The translations under genes were made by a program, and so were the position numbers. 36,168 bases of DNA, from assembly GCA_025359845.1 (NCBI GenBank), contig JANYDT010000009.1:1-36168 (forward strand). The letters are read 5' to 3'. The stretch comes from Acidimicrobiia bacterium. GTDB lineage: Bacteria > Actinomycetota > Acidimicrobiia > Acidimicrobiales > JANYDT01. Below, in pieces: positions 23,089-31,904 of this stretch; the stretch's first letter is position 1, and each line of letters starts with the position of its first letter. The notes under the pieces were generated by a model that worked only from the letters and a program-made list of their open reading frames with translations, ran no database searches and was not told the origin of the DNA.

Positions 23089-24506
23089 TGGGCTCTCGCG
23101 GCGTGGCGAAGAACTGATGCCGCGGCGTGCCATCCGCACATACCATGCACACCAGGACCAGGAGGGGTCGATTGGGAGCACAGCCAGACTTTGGGCCGGC
23201 GGGTGCGGTATTGATCGAAGGCCAGGCGCGGTCGAGCGATCGTTTGCCACGGGGTCATCGCGCCGCCAGCGATGTCGCCTCCGATGTAGTTGGCGTTGTA
23301 TGCCCCGTAATCGGCGGCGGTCGTGATTCGGCGGTGCACGACCAAGTCGCGCCAGCCCGGCGCAAACCGATCGAACTGGATCTCGATGCCATTTGGGGCG
23401 GCCTCGTCATCGCACCCATTGGGCACGTGTCGATAGGCCCAGATTACGTGATGTCCCTTCGGGGCCCGCGACGGATCGGCGACCACCGGCTGGGCCACGA
23501 TCACGAAAGGGTGGTCAGGAACGGAGCCGGTGGCGGTCGCCTTTTCGGACAGGGCAATCTCTTCGGCGGGCCCGCCCAGATGAACCGTACCGGCCGACCG
23601 AATGGCCGACGCAGTCCACGGCATCGGCCCCGACAGGAGCAGATCGAGCTTGGTGGCGGCCACTCCGTATTTCCAACGAGGCAGCGGTCGATCGGCCAAT
23701 TGGGCATATTGCCGGGGCGTCAGGTCGAGCAGCACAGCGTCGGCTTCGGGAAGCTCCGAAAGGGAATTCACGCCATGGTCGCAGACCAACTCGCCCCCGG
23801 CCTGTAGAACGACCGTCGCCAGCGCATCGACGATGGCTTGGCTCCCACCGACGGCGACCGGCATGCCGGCGTCATGTGCGGCGGCCGCGAGGGCGAGCCC
23901 CACACCGGCGGTCGTCGGGCTCGACAAAGGGGCGCCCGAATGGGCCGCGAATCCGATCAACAGGGCCTTGGCCTCACGAGTGGCGAAGCGGCGGACGAGG
24001 AGCACTGCCGGGAGGGCGGCGCGAAGACCGAACTGCGCCATGGCGAAAGGGTGCTCGACAGCGCCGCGCAGGACCGGTCCGAATGCGAGGTGCCGCACGT
24101 TTGTCCAATCGGCGGCCAGCGATCCGACGGTGGATCGCCAACGGGCGCCGTCCACGCCCAAAGCGGCGATCGTGGCGTCAATATCGCGATGGAAAAGCGC
24201 CGCCGTTCCGTCGTCGAAAGGATGGGCAAGCGGTATGGGTGGGTGGGCCCAGCGCAGCCCGTGAGCGCCGAGATCGAGGGCCTCGAAGGCCGGCGAGGAC
24301 GCCCCGAATGGGTGGACCGCGGAGCACACGTCGTACACGGCACCGTCAGCCAACGGCTTCGTCCGAGAGCCCCCGCCGATCGTGTCGGCCGCCTCGAACA
24401 CCGTCACCCTCCAGCCCTCTTGGGCGAGGCGGGCCGCCGCCGTCAGCCCATTCGGTCCTGCCCCGACCACCACCGCCGTTCGGTGGCGATGGCGGGCTCG
24501 ATTCAC
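23085..24506 (-). CDS. FAD-dependent oxidoreductase, phytoene desaturase (CrtI)-like
   Basis: 473 residues. The N-terminal dinucleotide fold VVVGAGPNGLTAAARLAQEGWRVTVFEAADTIGGGSRT (residues 11-48) binds FAD, and the C-terminal GPGVHGMCGWHAAASVL closes the flavin site as in the CrtI/NAD(P)-binding Rossmann family. Such proteins desaturate, isomerise or oxidise isoprenoids and other hydrophobic substrates. No phytoene synthase or other carotenoid gene is nearby, so the substrate is open. The GTG start at 24506 has no strong ribosome site. It overlaps the MFS exporter by ATGA and starts 29 bases after the VTT-domain gene's stop on the same strand. Confidence 0.87.
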   Translation of the reverse strand: MNRARHRHRTAVVVGAGPNGLTAAARLAQEGWRVTVFEAADTIGGGSRTKPLADGAVYDVCSAVHPFGASSPAFEALDLGAHGLRWAHPPIPLAHPFDDGTAALFHRDIDATIAALGVDGARWRSTVGSLAADWTNVRHLAFGPVLRGAVEHPFAMAQFGLRAALPAVLLVRRFATREAKALLIGFAAHSGAPLSSPTTAGVGLALAAAAHDAGMPVAVGGSQAIVDALATVVLQAGGELVCDHGVNSLSELPEADAVLLDLTPRQYAQLADRPLPRWKYGVAATKLDLLLSGPMPWTASAIRSAGTVHLGGPAEEIALSEKATATGSVPDHPFVIVAQPVVADPSRAPKGHHVIWAYRHVPNGCDDEAAPNGIEIQFDRFAPGWRDLVVHRRITTAADYGAYNANYIGGDIAGGAMTPWQTIARPRLAFDQYRTRRPKVWLCSQSTPPGPGVHGMCGWHAAASVLRHAARAQ

Positions 24507-24535
24507 TTGCGCACCGTATCGCCCATAGCACCCAC

Positions 24536-25198
24536 CTATACGCGGGTGTCGTCGTCGATCGCCCGGACTTTTTTGGCCTTGCCGCCTACGCCGGCGTTGA
24601 AAACGACGAAGATCACCGCGGCCAGGGAGACCGCCAGCAGATATTTGTTATAGCGCTCGTTGAACCTCAGGAACGCCTTGATGGGCCCGTCGATGGTGCT
24701 ACCGATGACCCGAATGGCGACCATCATCGAAACGGTGCCGGCGATATTCATCGCCCAAAATCGCGCTGGACGCATCCTCGACGCCCCGGCCAGGGCGCAC
24801 ACGAACGGCGACGGCGTCAAGAACACGATCGCGTCGCCGTACTTTTGAAACCATCCCTCCGTCTTCTCGATGATGACGCCGCCCCGGCCGAGGCTCTTAC
24901 GGAACAGCTCGAGAACCTTGTCGTTATAGAACCAGCCGGCCGCCCAATAGATCGGGTCGCTGGCCAAGTTCCGCAAGACCCCGATGATGACTTGGGGGAC
25001 GGCGCTGATCCGGTCGCGGGTCAGCAGTAGATAGCGGTACCGGCTGGACAGGGAGATGAGCAGCAAAGGGTGGTCGCGTAGCAAACGAGGCCCCGCGGCG
25101 GTGACGAACCAGCCCAGGATGTTGAGGCCGACGACCACGGTGATGAGCGTCGGAGCCAGCCAACGCGGCGGGCGGCGGCTGGAGAAAGCATCAGACAC
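24536..25198 (-). CDS. DedA/VTT-domain membrane protein
   Basis: 220 residues with N-terminal (LAPTLITVVVGLNILGWFV) and C-terminal (LLAVSLAAVIFVVFNAGVG) membrane helices. A central stretch, KTEGWFQKYGDAIVFLTPSPFVCALAGASRMRPARFWAMNIAGTV, matches the conserved half-helix and Pro-Gly/Ala region of VTT (SNARE-associated/DedA) proteins, which are linked to lipid scrambling and membrane homeostasis. The usual G-R-F/x-hP pattern is divergent, so subfamily is uncertain. The GTG at 25198 is selected because the frame upstream overlaps the promoter area of the divergent gene. Confidence 0.72.
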   Translation of the reverse strand: MSDAFSSRRPPRWLAPTLITVVVGLNILGWFVTAAGPRLLRDHPLLLISLSSRYRYLLLTRDRISAVPQVIIGVLRNLASDPIYWAAGWFYNDKVLELFRKSLGRGGVIIEKTEGWFQKYGDAIVFLTPSPFVCALAGASRMRPARFWAMNIAGTVSMMVAIRVIGSTIDGPIKAFLRFNERYNKYLLAVSLAAVIFVVFNAGVGGKAKKVRAIDDDTRV

Positions 25199-25337
25199 AC
25201 CAAGACGGTAGTGGGTGCCTGTGACCAGGCGCGCACCGCGCCGAGGACTCACGGCGTAACGTCTCGGCCATGTTGGCCATGAGGGCGCACCATCCTTTGA
25301 CCATCCCTCACCTGTTTCGTCGGGGCGTTGGCCCCGC

Positions 25338-26180
25338 GTGAGGCGTCGATGGCCGGTTCTGGTACCGGCCTTTCTTCTGTCCGCCGGACTCGGTTTCGGG
25401 GGCTCATACACCTACCGACATAACGCCGACGTTGCCACCGACACGGTTGCGCCGGGAGTGACCACGACTGCGCCCGATACGACGCTGGCTCCCGAGACTT
25501 CGTTACTTCAGATCCCAGACACGACGATCTCGCCCGACACGACCATCTCGCCCGGCCCGACCCTGGCGCCCGACACCACGCTCACTCCTGGTCTCGTCCC
25601 CGAATCGGTACCGACCCTCGGCCCCGACAATGGGGTGTTGCGGGCGCTGCCACAAGGCGTGGTCGGACGCCAGCAGATCGATCCTTCCAATGAGTGCGGT
25701 TCTTTGTCGCCTACGGGTGATGCGATCGACTGCGGCTCGTTCTCGGCCGAGGGACAGACCTTGCGATGGGTCAGTTACGCCGGCGATGGGGGAGCGCGAG
25801 TCGACGTTCTGGTGCCCGAGGGCGGTGACGGCGCGATCTGGGACGTCAAACTGCGTTCGGCCGGATTCGTCGACGCCCCAACCGTGCGCACCGGCACTGG
25901 CCTCGCGCCCCTTGTGCTGAGCGCCCAGCGCGGCGACGCGGCCCGAACTCTCGAAGTGGACGTGGTGGAAGGGGCCGATCCTGGTGTGTCTCTGCACCTC
26001 GCGCTGAAGTCCGGTCGGGTGAAGGTGTCCTCAGCCCGCCTTGACGCGTGGAACGGAGTGGCCCACGATGGCGATCCCGTGGGTTCGCCGAGCCAATTCG
26101 ATCACTGGGTGATCGAGCGCGCCGGCGGGGGTTGGCGGGTCACTTCCAGCGAAGCGGTCACGCCCGACGCGGTGCCGTAA
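25338..26180 (+). CDS. Membrane-anchored or secreted hypothetical protein with Thr/Pro-rich linker
   Basis: 280 residues. A basic MRRRW start and one hydrophobic helix (about residues 5-24) act as anchor or signal peptide. Residues ~33-92 are low complexity, built of repeats like PDTTLAPETS, PDTTISPDTT and APDTTLTPG, as in wall-spanning linkers of actinobacterial surface proteins. The C-terminal ~170 residues form a compact beta-rich domain with two Cys (SNECGSLS and AIDCGSFS) that could make a disulfide. No family recognised. The start is GTG at 25338; it diverges from the VTT gene over 139 bases. Confidence 0.72.
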   Translation: MRRRWPVLVPAFLLSAGLGFGGSYTYRHNADVATDTVAPGVTTTAPDTTLAPETSLLQIPDTTISPDTTISPGPTLAPDTTLTPGLVPESVPTLGPDNGVLRALPQGVVGRQQIDPSNECGSLSPTGDAIDCGSFSAEGQTLRWVSYAGDGGARVDVLVPEGGDGAIWDVKLRSAGFVDAPTVRTGTGLAPLVLSAQRGDAARTLEVDVVEGADPGVSLHLALKSGRVKVSSARLDAWNGVAHDGDPVGSPSQFDHWVIERAGGGWRVTSSEAVTPDAVP

Positions 26181-26231
26181 GGTCCCGGGACGACCCGTAA
26201 CAGGCCCACGGCGCGTCGGGGGGAGGGATCG

Positions 26232-26396
26232 TCAACTATGACCCTCATGGGTTTCAGGGAGAGTTGGTCGGACCCAATGACATCGCGACTGGCACGCTCG
26301 CAGCTGTTCGTCGGCGACGAGGCAATCCGGTCCGAATGCCAAAAGCTGACCGCAGCCGAGGCACTCGAGCCGATCGTTGGGCCGAATGTCGATCAC
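26232..26396 (-). CDS. Possible small zinc-ribbon-like ORF (54 codons)
   Basis: In the 294-base stretch between 26181 and 26474, which has no clear gene on the plus strand, a minus-strand frame from GTG 26396 to TGA 26232 reads LECLGCGQLLAFGPDC...RACQSRCHW. It has CxxC and two further Cys pairs, a zinc-ribbon-like pattern. No ribosome site is visible. The overlapping plus-strand frame (26238 onward, open into the winged-helix gene) is an equally possible N-terminal extension. Treat as a weak candidate; no promoter, RNA gene or hairpin was recognised in the stretch. Confidence 0.2.
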   Translation of the reverse strand: MIDIRPNDRLECLGCGQLLAFGPDCLVADEQLRACQSRCHWVRPTLPETHEGHS

Positions 26397-26474
26397 GAGG
26401 TCAAGTCTGGCAGCGGTTGCCCAGGCAAGATTCCAGATGGTCGAGACGACGCAGAAACGCTAGATTCGCGACCC

Positions 26475-27098
26475 ATGCACCATGCCGAATTTGTAGTCCT
26501 TCACAACGCCAAACTCAAAGGATTCGCTTCGGCCGAGGCACTCGTCCAAAGCAGCGGACTCCCGATTCCCGAAGTCGAGAAGGCGCTGGCTCAACTCGCG
26601 GATGTAGGCCATGTGATGTACCGGGAAGGGCGAATCAGCGGTTGGGCGGCCACGACCGCGGGGCGCGAGGCCCACAAGAGTCACCTCACCCAGGAACTGA
26701 CCGAATCGGGGCACGGGCCGGCCATCCGCGCCTGTTACGAAGAGTTTCTTGTTCATAACGCCGAGTTGTTGGCGGTGTGCACGGCATGGCAGGTGCGTGA
26801 CATCGAGAACAACGAGATGAACGATCACCTTGACTCCGACTACGACGACGGCGTGCGCGACCGGCTGGCCGGCTTGCACGTCGAGGTCGTGCCGATCTGT
26901 CGTGACTTAACCGGCCAACTGAGGCGATATAGCGCCTATGAGCCTCGCCTCGACGTGGCTCTTGGCAAGGTTCGTCAAGGTCTCAACGAGTGGTTCGCCC
27001 GGCCCATCATCGACAGCTATCACACAGTGTGGATGGAACTTCACGAAGATCTCCTCGCCACGTTGGCGATCAATCGAGCCAGCGAACCGCAGCTCTAA
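26475..27098 (+). CDS. Winged-helix DNA-binding-like protein, function unknown
   Basis: 207 residues from ATG 26475. Residues ~8-60 resemble a MarR/IclR-type winged helix: LKGFASAEALVQSSGLPIPEVEKALAQLADVGHVMYREGRISGWAATTAGREAH gives helix-turn-helix, recognition helix and a glycine wing. The remaining ~140 residues are helical and acidic (RDIENNEMNDHLDSDYDDGVRDRL) with no recognised ligand domain. It may be a regulator. The frame is open upstream to 26238, but the HTH starts naturally at this ATG. It lies 76 bases upstream of dapA on the same strand; no functional link is clear. Confidence 0.68.
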   Translation: MHHAEFVVLHNAKLKGFASAEALVQSSGLPIPEVEKALAQLADVGHVMYREGRISGWAATTAGREAHKSHLTQELTESGHGPAIRACYEEFLVHNAELLAVCTAWQVRDIENNEMNDHLDSDYDDGVRDRLAGLHVEVVPICRDLTGQLRRYSAYEPRLDVALGKVRQGLNEWFARPIIDSYHTVWMELHEDLLATLAINRASEPQL

Positions 27099-27174
27099 GG
27101 GGCCCGAATCGGCCGCAGGAGGCGATGGCCGAAACCGCAGGACAGCAGGGCGCCGATGCGCGACAATGAGAAGC

Positions 27175-28056
27175 ATGTCGCGCTTTGGTGAAGTCTTGAC
27201 GGCAATGGTCACCCCCTTCGACGCGGAGGGCAGACTCGACCTCGACGGAGCCCGAGATCTGGCCAAGTGGTTGGTGGCCCAAGGCAATGACGGGTTGGTG
27301 ATCGCCGGTACCACGGGAGAGGCCCCCACGCTGTCGGATGGTGAACAGCTCGATCTGATCAAAGCGGTCGTCGAGGCGGTAACCGTCCCAGTGATCGGGG
27401 GCGCCGGCTCCAACGACACACCCCATGCTCTGGCACTGACCCGTTCCATGAAGGGACTCGGTGTGGCCGCCGTACTGAGCGTCACTCCGTATTACAACCG
27501 CCCGAGCCAAGCGGGTATCGAAGCCCACTTCCGGGCCGTGGCCGGGGCCACTGAGCTACCCGTGATCGTGTACGACATTCCCATTCGGACGGGCCGCAAA
27601 ATCAACAACGACGTGATCCTGCGACTCGCTCGCGAATGCAGCAATGTCGTGGCCGTCAAGGACGCCGCCAACGACGTGGGCTCCTCGGCGAGACTGATGG
27701 CCGAAGCGCCCAGCGGATTTGAACTGATCAGCGGCAACGACGATCAGACCTTGCCGCTTCTGTCGATCGGCGGCACCGCCGTGATTGGCGTGGCCACCCA
27801 CTGGTGTGCGTCGGAGTGCAAAGAGATGATTGTCTCGTTCCGCAAGGGCGATGTCGATCGGGCCCGTCAGATCAACGCCCGACTCATCGACTCGTGGACG
27901 TTCGAAACGGGTGACCTCAATCCGAATCCCCAGCCGACCAAGGCAATGTTGCGGACCCTCGGCCTGGCCGTCGGGTACTGTCGGCCCCCCATGGATCAAG
28001 AACCGGCTGACCTCGAAGACCGTGCCCGCCAGGTGTATGCGGCGTTGAAAGGATGA
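27175..28056 (+). CDS. dapA: 4-hydroxy-tetrahydrodipicolinate synthase
   Basis: 293 residues, the standard DapA length. It condenses pyruvate with aspartate semialdehyde in lysine/diaminopimelate synthesis. The TIM-barrel active site is complete: GTTGE (Thr46-Thr47), TPYYNRP (Tyr107), YDIPIRTG (Tyr133 and Arg138) and the Schiff-base lysine in VAVKDA (Lys162), with GNDDQTL near residue 186. Two in-frame ATGs lie at 27166 and 27175; the second is used. The stop overlaps the RNase J start (ATGA), an arrangement common in actinobacteria, where dapA precedes the RNase J gene. Confidence 0.95.
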   Translation: MSRFGEVLTAMVTPFDAEGRLDLDGARDLAKWLVAQGNDGLVIAGTTGEAPTLSDGEQLDLIKAVVEAVTVPVIGGAGSNDTPHALALTRSMKGLGVAAVLSVTPYYNRPSQAGIEAHFRAVAGATELPVIVYDIPIRTGRKINNDVILRLARECSNVVAVKDAANDVGSSARLMAEAPSGFELISGNDDQTLPLLSIGGTAVIGVATHWCASECKEMIVSFRKGDVDRARQINARLIDSWTFETGDLNPNPQPTKAMLRTLGLAVGYCRPPMDQEPADLEDRARQVYAALKG

Positions 28057-29717
28057 GTCCCGGCGGGGTCCGCGTCGTTTTTCTGGGTGGGCTGGGGGAG
28101 ATCGGCCGGAACTGCATGGCGATCGAAATAGCCGAAAGAATCATGTTGGTCGACGTCGGCTTGATGTTTCCCGATCCCGACATGCCGGGCATCGACCTGG
28201 TTCTCCCCGATTTCACGTACTTGCGGGAGAACGCCGATCGCATCGAGGGGGCCATCCTTACCCACGGCCACGAAGATCACGTCGGTGGCCTTTCCTACTT
28301 GCTCCGGGAAGTTCCGCTCCCGCTCTACGGGTCCGAACTCACGTTACGGTTCGCTCGAGGCCGGATCGAAGAGGCCGGGCTCCTGGGCGCCACATCGTTC
28401 ACCACGGTTCGCGACGGTGAGCGGCGCCAAATCGGCCCCTTCGATGTGGAGTTCATACCCGTCGCCCATTCCGTACCTCATAGCTTCGGTGTGGCCTTTC
28501 ACACACCTGAAGGTGTCATCATCCATTCGGGCGACTTCAAGCTCGACCTGACACCCATAGACGGACGAACAACCGATCTCGCCCGCATCGGGGCGATCGC
28601 GAAGTCGGGTGGAGTACGGCTGCTCATGGCCGATTCCACGAACGCGGAAGAAGAGGGCTTCACCGACTCCGAGCGGTCGATCGGGCACGAGCTCCTTGAC
28701 ATTTTTCGCGATCAGCACGGCCGGCGCATCGTTATTGCTTGTTTCGCGTCACACATCCATCGCGTGCAGCAGGTCATCGAGGCGGCCATCAAATGTGGTC
28801 GAAAGGTCACCACTCTCGGCCGGTCGATGAAGCGCAACCTGCAGATCGCCCGCGAAATGGGGCTGATTACCCTTTCCGACAATGACGTGTTCGAAATCGA
28901 ACGCTTGGGTGATCACGATCCGGCCAAAGTATGCGTCATCTCGACCGGAAGTCAGGGCGAACCGATGTCGGCGCTTTCCCTCATGGCCAATGGAGACAAC
29001 CGGTTCGTCAAAATCGGCGAAGGCGATACCGTCATTTTGTCGTCGCACGCCATTCCGGGCAACGAGACCAACGTGGGACGGGTGATCAACCGCCTCACCC
29101 GCCTCGGAGCCGAAGTGATCCACTCCGGATTGGCCAAGGTCCACGTTTCGGGCCACGCCCGCCGCGGTGAATTGAAGACCCTACTTTCGATCGCCCAGCC
29201 TGAGTTTTTCATTCCGATCCACGGCGAGTATCGCCAAATGACCCATCACGCACGGCTGGCCATCGAGATGGGGGTTCCCGCCAACAATGTCTTGATCTGC
29301 GAAGATGGCGACTCGATCGTCCTTTCCAAAGAAGGTATTGAGTACGGCAAAGAGGTGCCGGCCGGCTACCTGTATGTCGACGGCATCGTGGGCGACGTCG
29401 GCCATGGCGTCCTTCGCGACCGGCGAGTCCTGTCCGAAGAGGGCGTGGTGATCGTCGTGGTCACCGTCGAGTTGCAGACGGGAGAAATCGTGACCGGTCC
29501 CGAAATCATCACCCGCGGCTGGGTCTACGCGCCCGAGGCCGAGACCCTGCTGGGGGAGGGCACCGAGGTAATCCGTAAGGCCCTCACCGAGTTCCTTTCG
29601 GAAAACAAGCCCGATCTCGAAGGCATGCGCCGCACAGTGCGCCAGGCGACGGGGCGCTTCGTAAACGAGCGAACGCGGCGCAAGCCGATGATTGTGCCTG
29701 TAGTCATGGAAGTGTGA
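28053..29717 (+). CDS. rnj: Ribonuclease J
   Basis: 554 residues, the usual RNase J length. The metallo-beta-lactamase core has the zinc motif HGHEDH at residues 71-76, then PVAHSVPHSFG, HSGDFKLD and MADSTNAE. The beta-CASP part has CFASHIHRVQQ, STGSQGEPMSAL, SSHAIPGNE and HVSGHARRGEL, followed by FIPIHGEYRQ. It is a 5'-3' exo- and endoribonuclease for mRNA decay and rRNA maturation in the cytoplasm. The ATG overlaps the dapA stop, so expression is coupled. It converges on the HisD-like gene with a 28-base gap; no clear terminator was found between them. Confidence 0.96.
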   Translation: MSPGGVRVVFLGGLGEIGRNCMAIEIAERIMLVDVGLMFPDPDMPGIDLVLPDFTYLRENADRIEGAILTHGHEDHVGGLSYLLREVPLPLYGSELTLRFARGRIEEAGLLGATSFTTVRDGERRQIGPFDVEFIPVAHSVPHSFGVAFHTPEGVIIHSGDFKLDLTPIDGRTTDLARIGAIAKSGGVRLLMADSTNAEEEGFTDSERSIGHELLDIFRDQHGRRIVIACFASHIHRVQQVIEAAIKCGRKVTTLGRSMKRNLQIAREMGLITLSDNDVFEIERLGDHDPAKVCVISTGSQGEPMSALSLMANGDNRFVKIGEGDTVILSSHAIPGNETNVGRVINRLTRLGAEVIHSGLAKVHVSGHARRGELKTLLSIAQPEFFIPIHGEYRQMTHHARLAIEMGVPANNVLICEDGDSIVLSKEGIEYGKEVPAGYLYVDGIVGDVGHGVLRDRRVLSEEGVVIVVVTVELQTGEIVTGPEIITRGWVYAPEAETLLGEGTEVIRKALTEFLSENKPDLEGMRRTVRQATGRFVNERTRRKPMIVPVVMEV

Positions 29718-29745
29718 GGCGGGTCGCCCCGGCTCGATTGCGTTT

Positions 29746-31107
29746 TCAGTGGCCGATGCCGACGCTTGGCCATCCCCCGACCCGTATGCGCTGAGCGTTG
29801 GCATGAGCCGGAAACCCTTCGTGGTCGGCCAGCGCGACGACCGAAGGGGCCATCGCCCGCATAGCTGCCTCATCGGCCCGGGCCACCGCCGTACGCTTGA
29901 GAAACGCTTCCACCGTTATACCGCTGGAGACGGCCGAGAAGCCACTGGTGGGCAACGAGGCAGGACAGCCGATCACAAAGTTGGCCGCGCTGATCGTGGT
30001 GTTTTGACCGAGCAAGATCTCCCCGGCGTTGGTCAAGAGATCGAGCAGGCACTGGCGGACGGTTGCATCCTCGATCGCGAGCTGCATGTGCTCGGGCCCG
30101 TAAGCGTTGGCCACTTCGGCGGCCTCTTCGAGACTACGCACGAGAACGGCGCCGCCATTGACTCCGAGCGCGGCACTCGCGGCGCCATGGCGAGCCGGGG
30201 GAAGCACCGCAATTTGACGGGCCAACTCTAGCTGCGTGGCCGCCAGCAGTGATGGCGACTGGGTAACCAAAAGTGTGGACGAGTCCGTTCCGTGCTCGGC
30301 TTCGTTCAGCAAATCGGCCGCGAGACGAACCGGGTCAGCCGAATCGTCGGCGATGATCATGGCCTCAGACGGACCAAGCAACATCATGGTGGCCGTTCCA
30401 TAGGACTGGGCGAGAACCTGAGCTGCGGTCACCGCCGGCGACCCCGGTCCGACCACCTTGACGCAACGCGGGATCGACTCGGTGCCGAACGCGACAGCCG
30501 CGACCCCGGCGGGTCCGTTCACGCGAAACACTTCGGTCAGGCCGAGTTCGTGGGCCACGACGAGGGTTGCGGCATCGACTTCGCGACGCCCGGGCACAGG
30601 CGGAGTAATCACCACGCGCCGCGGAACCCCGGCCACCACGCACGGCGTTCCGATCTGGGCGAGCACACTCGGATAGCTGGCTTTGCCGGACGGACAGAAC
30701 AAGCCGGCGCTGGCGATGGGAGTGACCTTTTCGCCTACGAAGAGACCGGGGGCTGACTCGAACCACCAGTCGGCGCAATTGCGTTCGAGGGCCTGTTCGT
30801 TGAATCGGCGCAACGCCGCAATCATTTCGCGGATCGCTCGCAACAAGTCTGGACTGACCTGCTGACGGGCGGCTTCGAACTCCGACGTGCTGCACCGGAG
30901 CTGATCGGGAGTGATATCGACGTGATCGAAGTCGCGCAACGCTCGGCACACGGCTTCATCGCCGTGTTCGCGGACGTCTTCGAGAATGCGCTCGATGGCC
31001 ACTCGCAGACCCGGATCGAAGATGGCGGCGGCGCCCCTTCCGGTGAGCGCCCGTCGAGCATCGGCGTCCATCTCCGACCACGTCATGACCCGCAACACGT
31101 CACTCAC
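29746..31107 (-). CDS. Histidinol dehydrogenase (HisD)-family protein, divergent
   Basis: 453 residues with the HisD fold throughout: SAGLFCPSGKASYPS (NAD loop), EAEHGTDSS, the catalytic pair Glu339-His340 in GPEHMQLA, LPTSGFSAVSSGITVEAFLKR and HEGFPAHANAQRIRV (His435). Aligned by eye to E. coli HisD, two of four zinc ligands differ: the Gln of QAEH is Glu269, and the Asp of GDY is Asn376. The NHVLPT motif reads PASLPT. It is probably a paralogue oxidising another amino- or hydroxy-alcohol. The GTG at 31107 has AGGAG six bases upstream. It is the last gene of an operon with an acyl-CoA dehydrogenase and an SDR, not with his genes. Confidence 0.82.
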   Translation of the reverse strand: MSDVLRVMTWSEMDADARRALTGRGAAAIFDPGLRVAIERILEDVREHGDEAVCRALRDFDHVDITPDQLRCSTSEFEAARQQVSPDLLRAIREMIAALRRFNEQALERNCADWWFESAPGLFVGEKVTPIASAGLFCPSGKASYPSVLAQIGTPCVVAGVPRRVVITPPVPGRREVDAATLVVAHELGLTEVFRVNGPAGVAAVAFGTESIPRCVKVVGPGSPAVTAAQVLAQSYGTATMMLLGPSEAMIIADDSADPVRLAADLLNEAEHGTDSSTLLVTQSPSLLAATQLELARQIAVLPPARHGAASAALGVNGGAVLVRSLEEAAEVANAYGPEHMQLAIEDATVRQCLLDLLTNAGEILLGQNTTISAANFVIGCPASLPTSGFSAVSSGITVEAFLKRTAVARADEAAMRAMAPSVVALADHEGFPAHANAQRIRVGGWPSVGIGH

Positions 31108-31153
31108 TCAATTCTCCTGGTTCCAGCCTCGACTCAACAAGGCGGCGCGCCGG

Positions 31154-31891
31154 TCATACATTGCGGCCGCCGTCGATAGTGATCAATCCGCCCGTGAGGA
31201 ACACCGCTTCGGGGGTAAGGAGATAGGACACGAGAGCAGCCAATTCTTCGGGTTGTCCGAACCGTCCTGCGGGAATGAGCGAACGCAGCTCCTCGGCCGT
31301 GGTGTCGTTCAGCAGGTACGGCTCGGTCATGCGGGTGGGGAAGTAGCCCGGAGCCACGCAGTGGACGGCTATCCCCTTCGGAGCCAGCTCCAACGTGAGC
31401 GATTTGGCCAAGCTGGTCACGGCCGCCTTCGAGGCGTTGTAGTCAACGAAATGAGCTTCGGGACGCAGCGCATTCACTGACGCGTTCAGCACCAGGACGC
31501 CGCCCTCGTTGGCCGCGATCAGGCTGCGGGCCACCTCGCGGGCCACAAGGAACGAACCGGTGACGTTGACATCGAGGACTCGGCGAAAGTGGGCCACGTC
31601 GAGTTCGGTGGCCGGCCGGGCCGCGCCATCGATGCCGGCGTTGACGAACGCCCCGTCAAGGCGTCGCAGGCGCAGCTTGCAGGCCGCCACTGCGGCAATT
31701 ACTTGGGCTTCGTCGGTGACATCGCACACGCTCCCGGGAATCCCACTGGCGGATACCCCTGCGGCCGTGGTGCCGAGCACCCACACTTGGGCCCCATCGG
31801 CGACGAGACGCCGAGCAGTCGCCAATCCGAGGCCAGATGTGCCGCCAGAGACGAGGTAGACGCGTCCGGTGTGATCGATCGAGAGGCCCAC
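31154..31891 (-). CDS. Short-chain dehydrogenase/reductase (SDR)
   Basis: 245 residues, a classical SDR. Cofactor motif SGGTSGLG at residues 15-22, NAG at 84-86, and the catalytic tetrad Asn109, Ser138, Tyr151 and Lys155 (YNASK). It ends with the usual FLTGGLITIDGG. It oxidises or reduces a hydroxy/keto group with NAD(P)(H), probably a 3-hydroxyacyl or steroid-type substrate given its neighbours. GTG 31891 is used: it lies 13 bases after the acyl-CoA dehydrogenase stop and places the Rossmann strand at the N-terminus. Upstream translation in this frame overlaps the dehydrogenase. Confidence 0.88.
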   Translation of the reverse strand: MGLSIDHTGRVYLVSGGTSGLGLATARRLVADGAQVWVLGTTAAGVSASGIPGSVCDVTDEAQVIAAVAACKLRLRRLDGAFVNAGIDGAARPATELDVAHFRRVLDVNVTGSFLVAREVARSLIAANEGGVLVLNASVNALRPEAHFVDYNASKAAVTSLAKSLTLELAPKGIAVHCVAPGYFPTRMTEPYLLNDTTAEELRSLIPAGRFGQPEELAALVSYLLTPEAVFLTGGLITIDGGRNV

Positions 31892-31904
31892 GACATGAGC
31901 GAGG

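Noticed and set aside
23089-23250. N-terminal extension of the MFS exporter into the CrtI-like gene
   Set aside because: The ATGA overlap at 23088 with the upstream stop gives a standard coupled start, and MFS sequence begins there.
23393-25030. Long plus-strand open frame of about 545 codons
   Set aside because: Antisense to the CrtI-like and VTT genes; Arg/Pro-rich with no family features.
26938-27174. Long N-terminal extension of DapA
   Set aside because: It lies inside the winged-helix gene in another frame. DapA homologues begin at SRFGEVLTAMVTPF.
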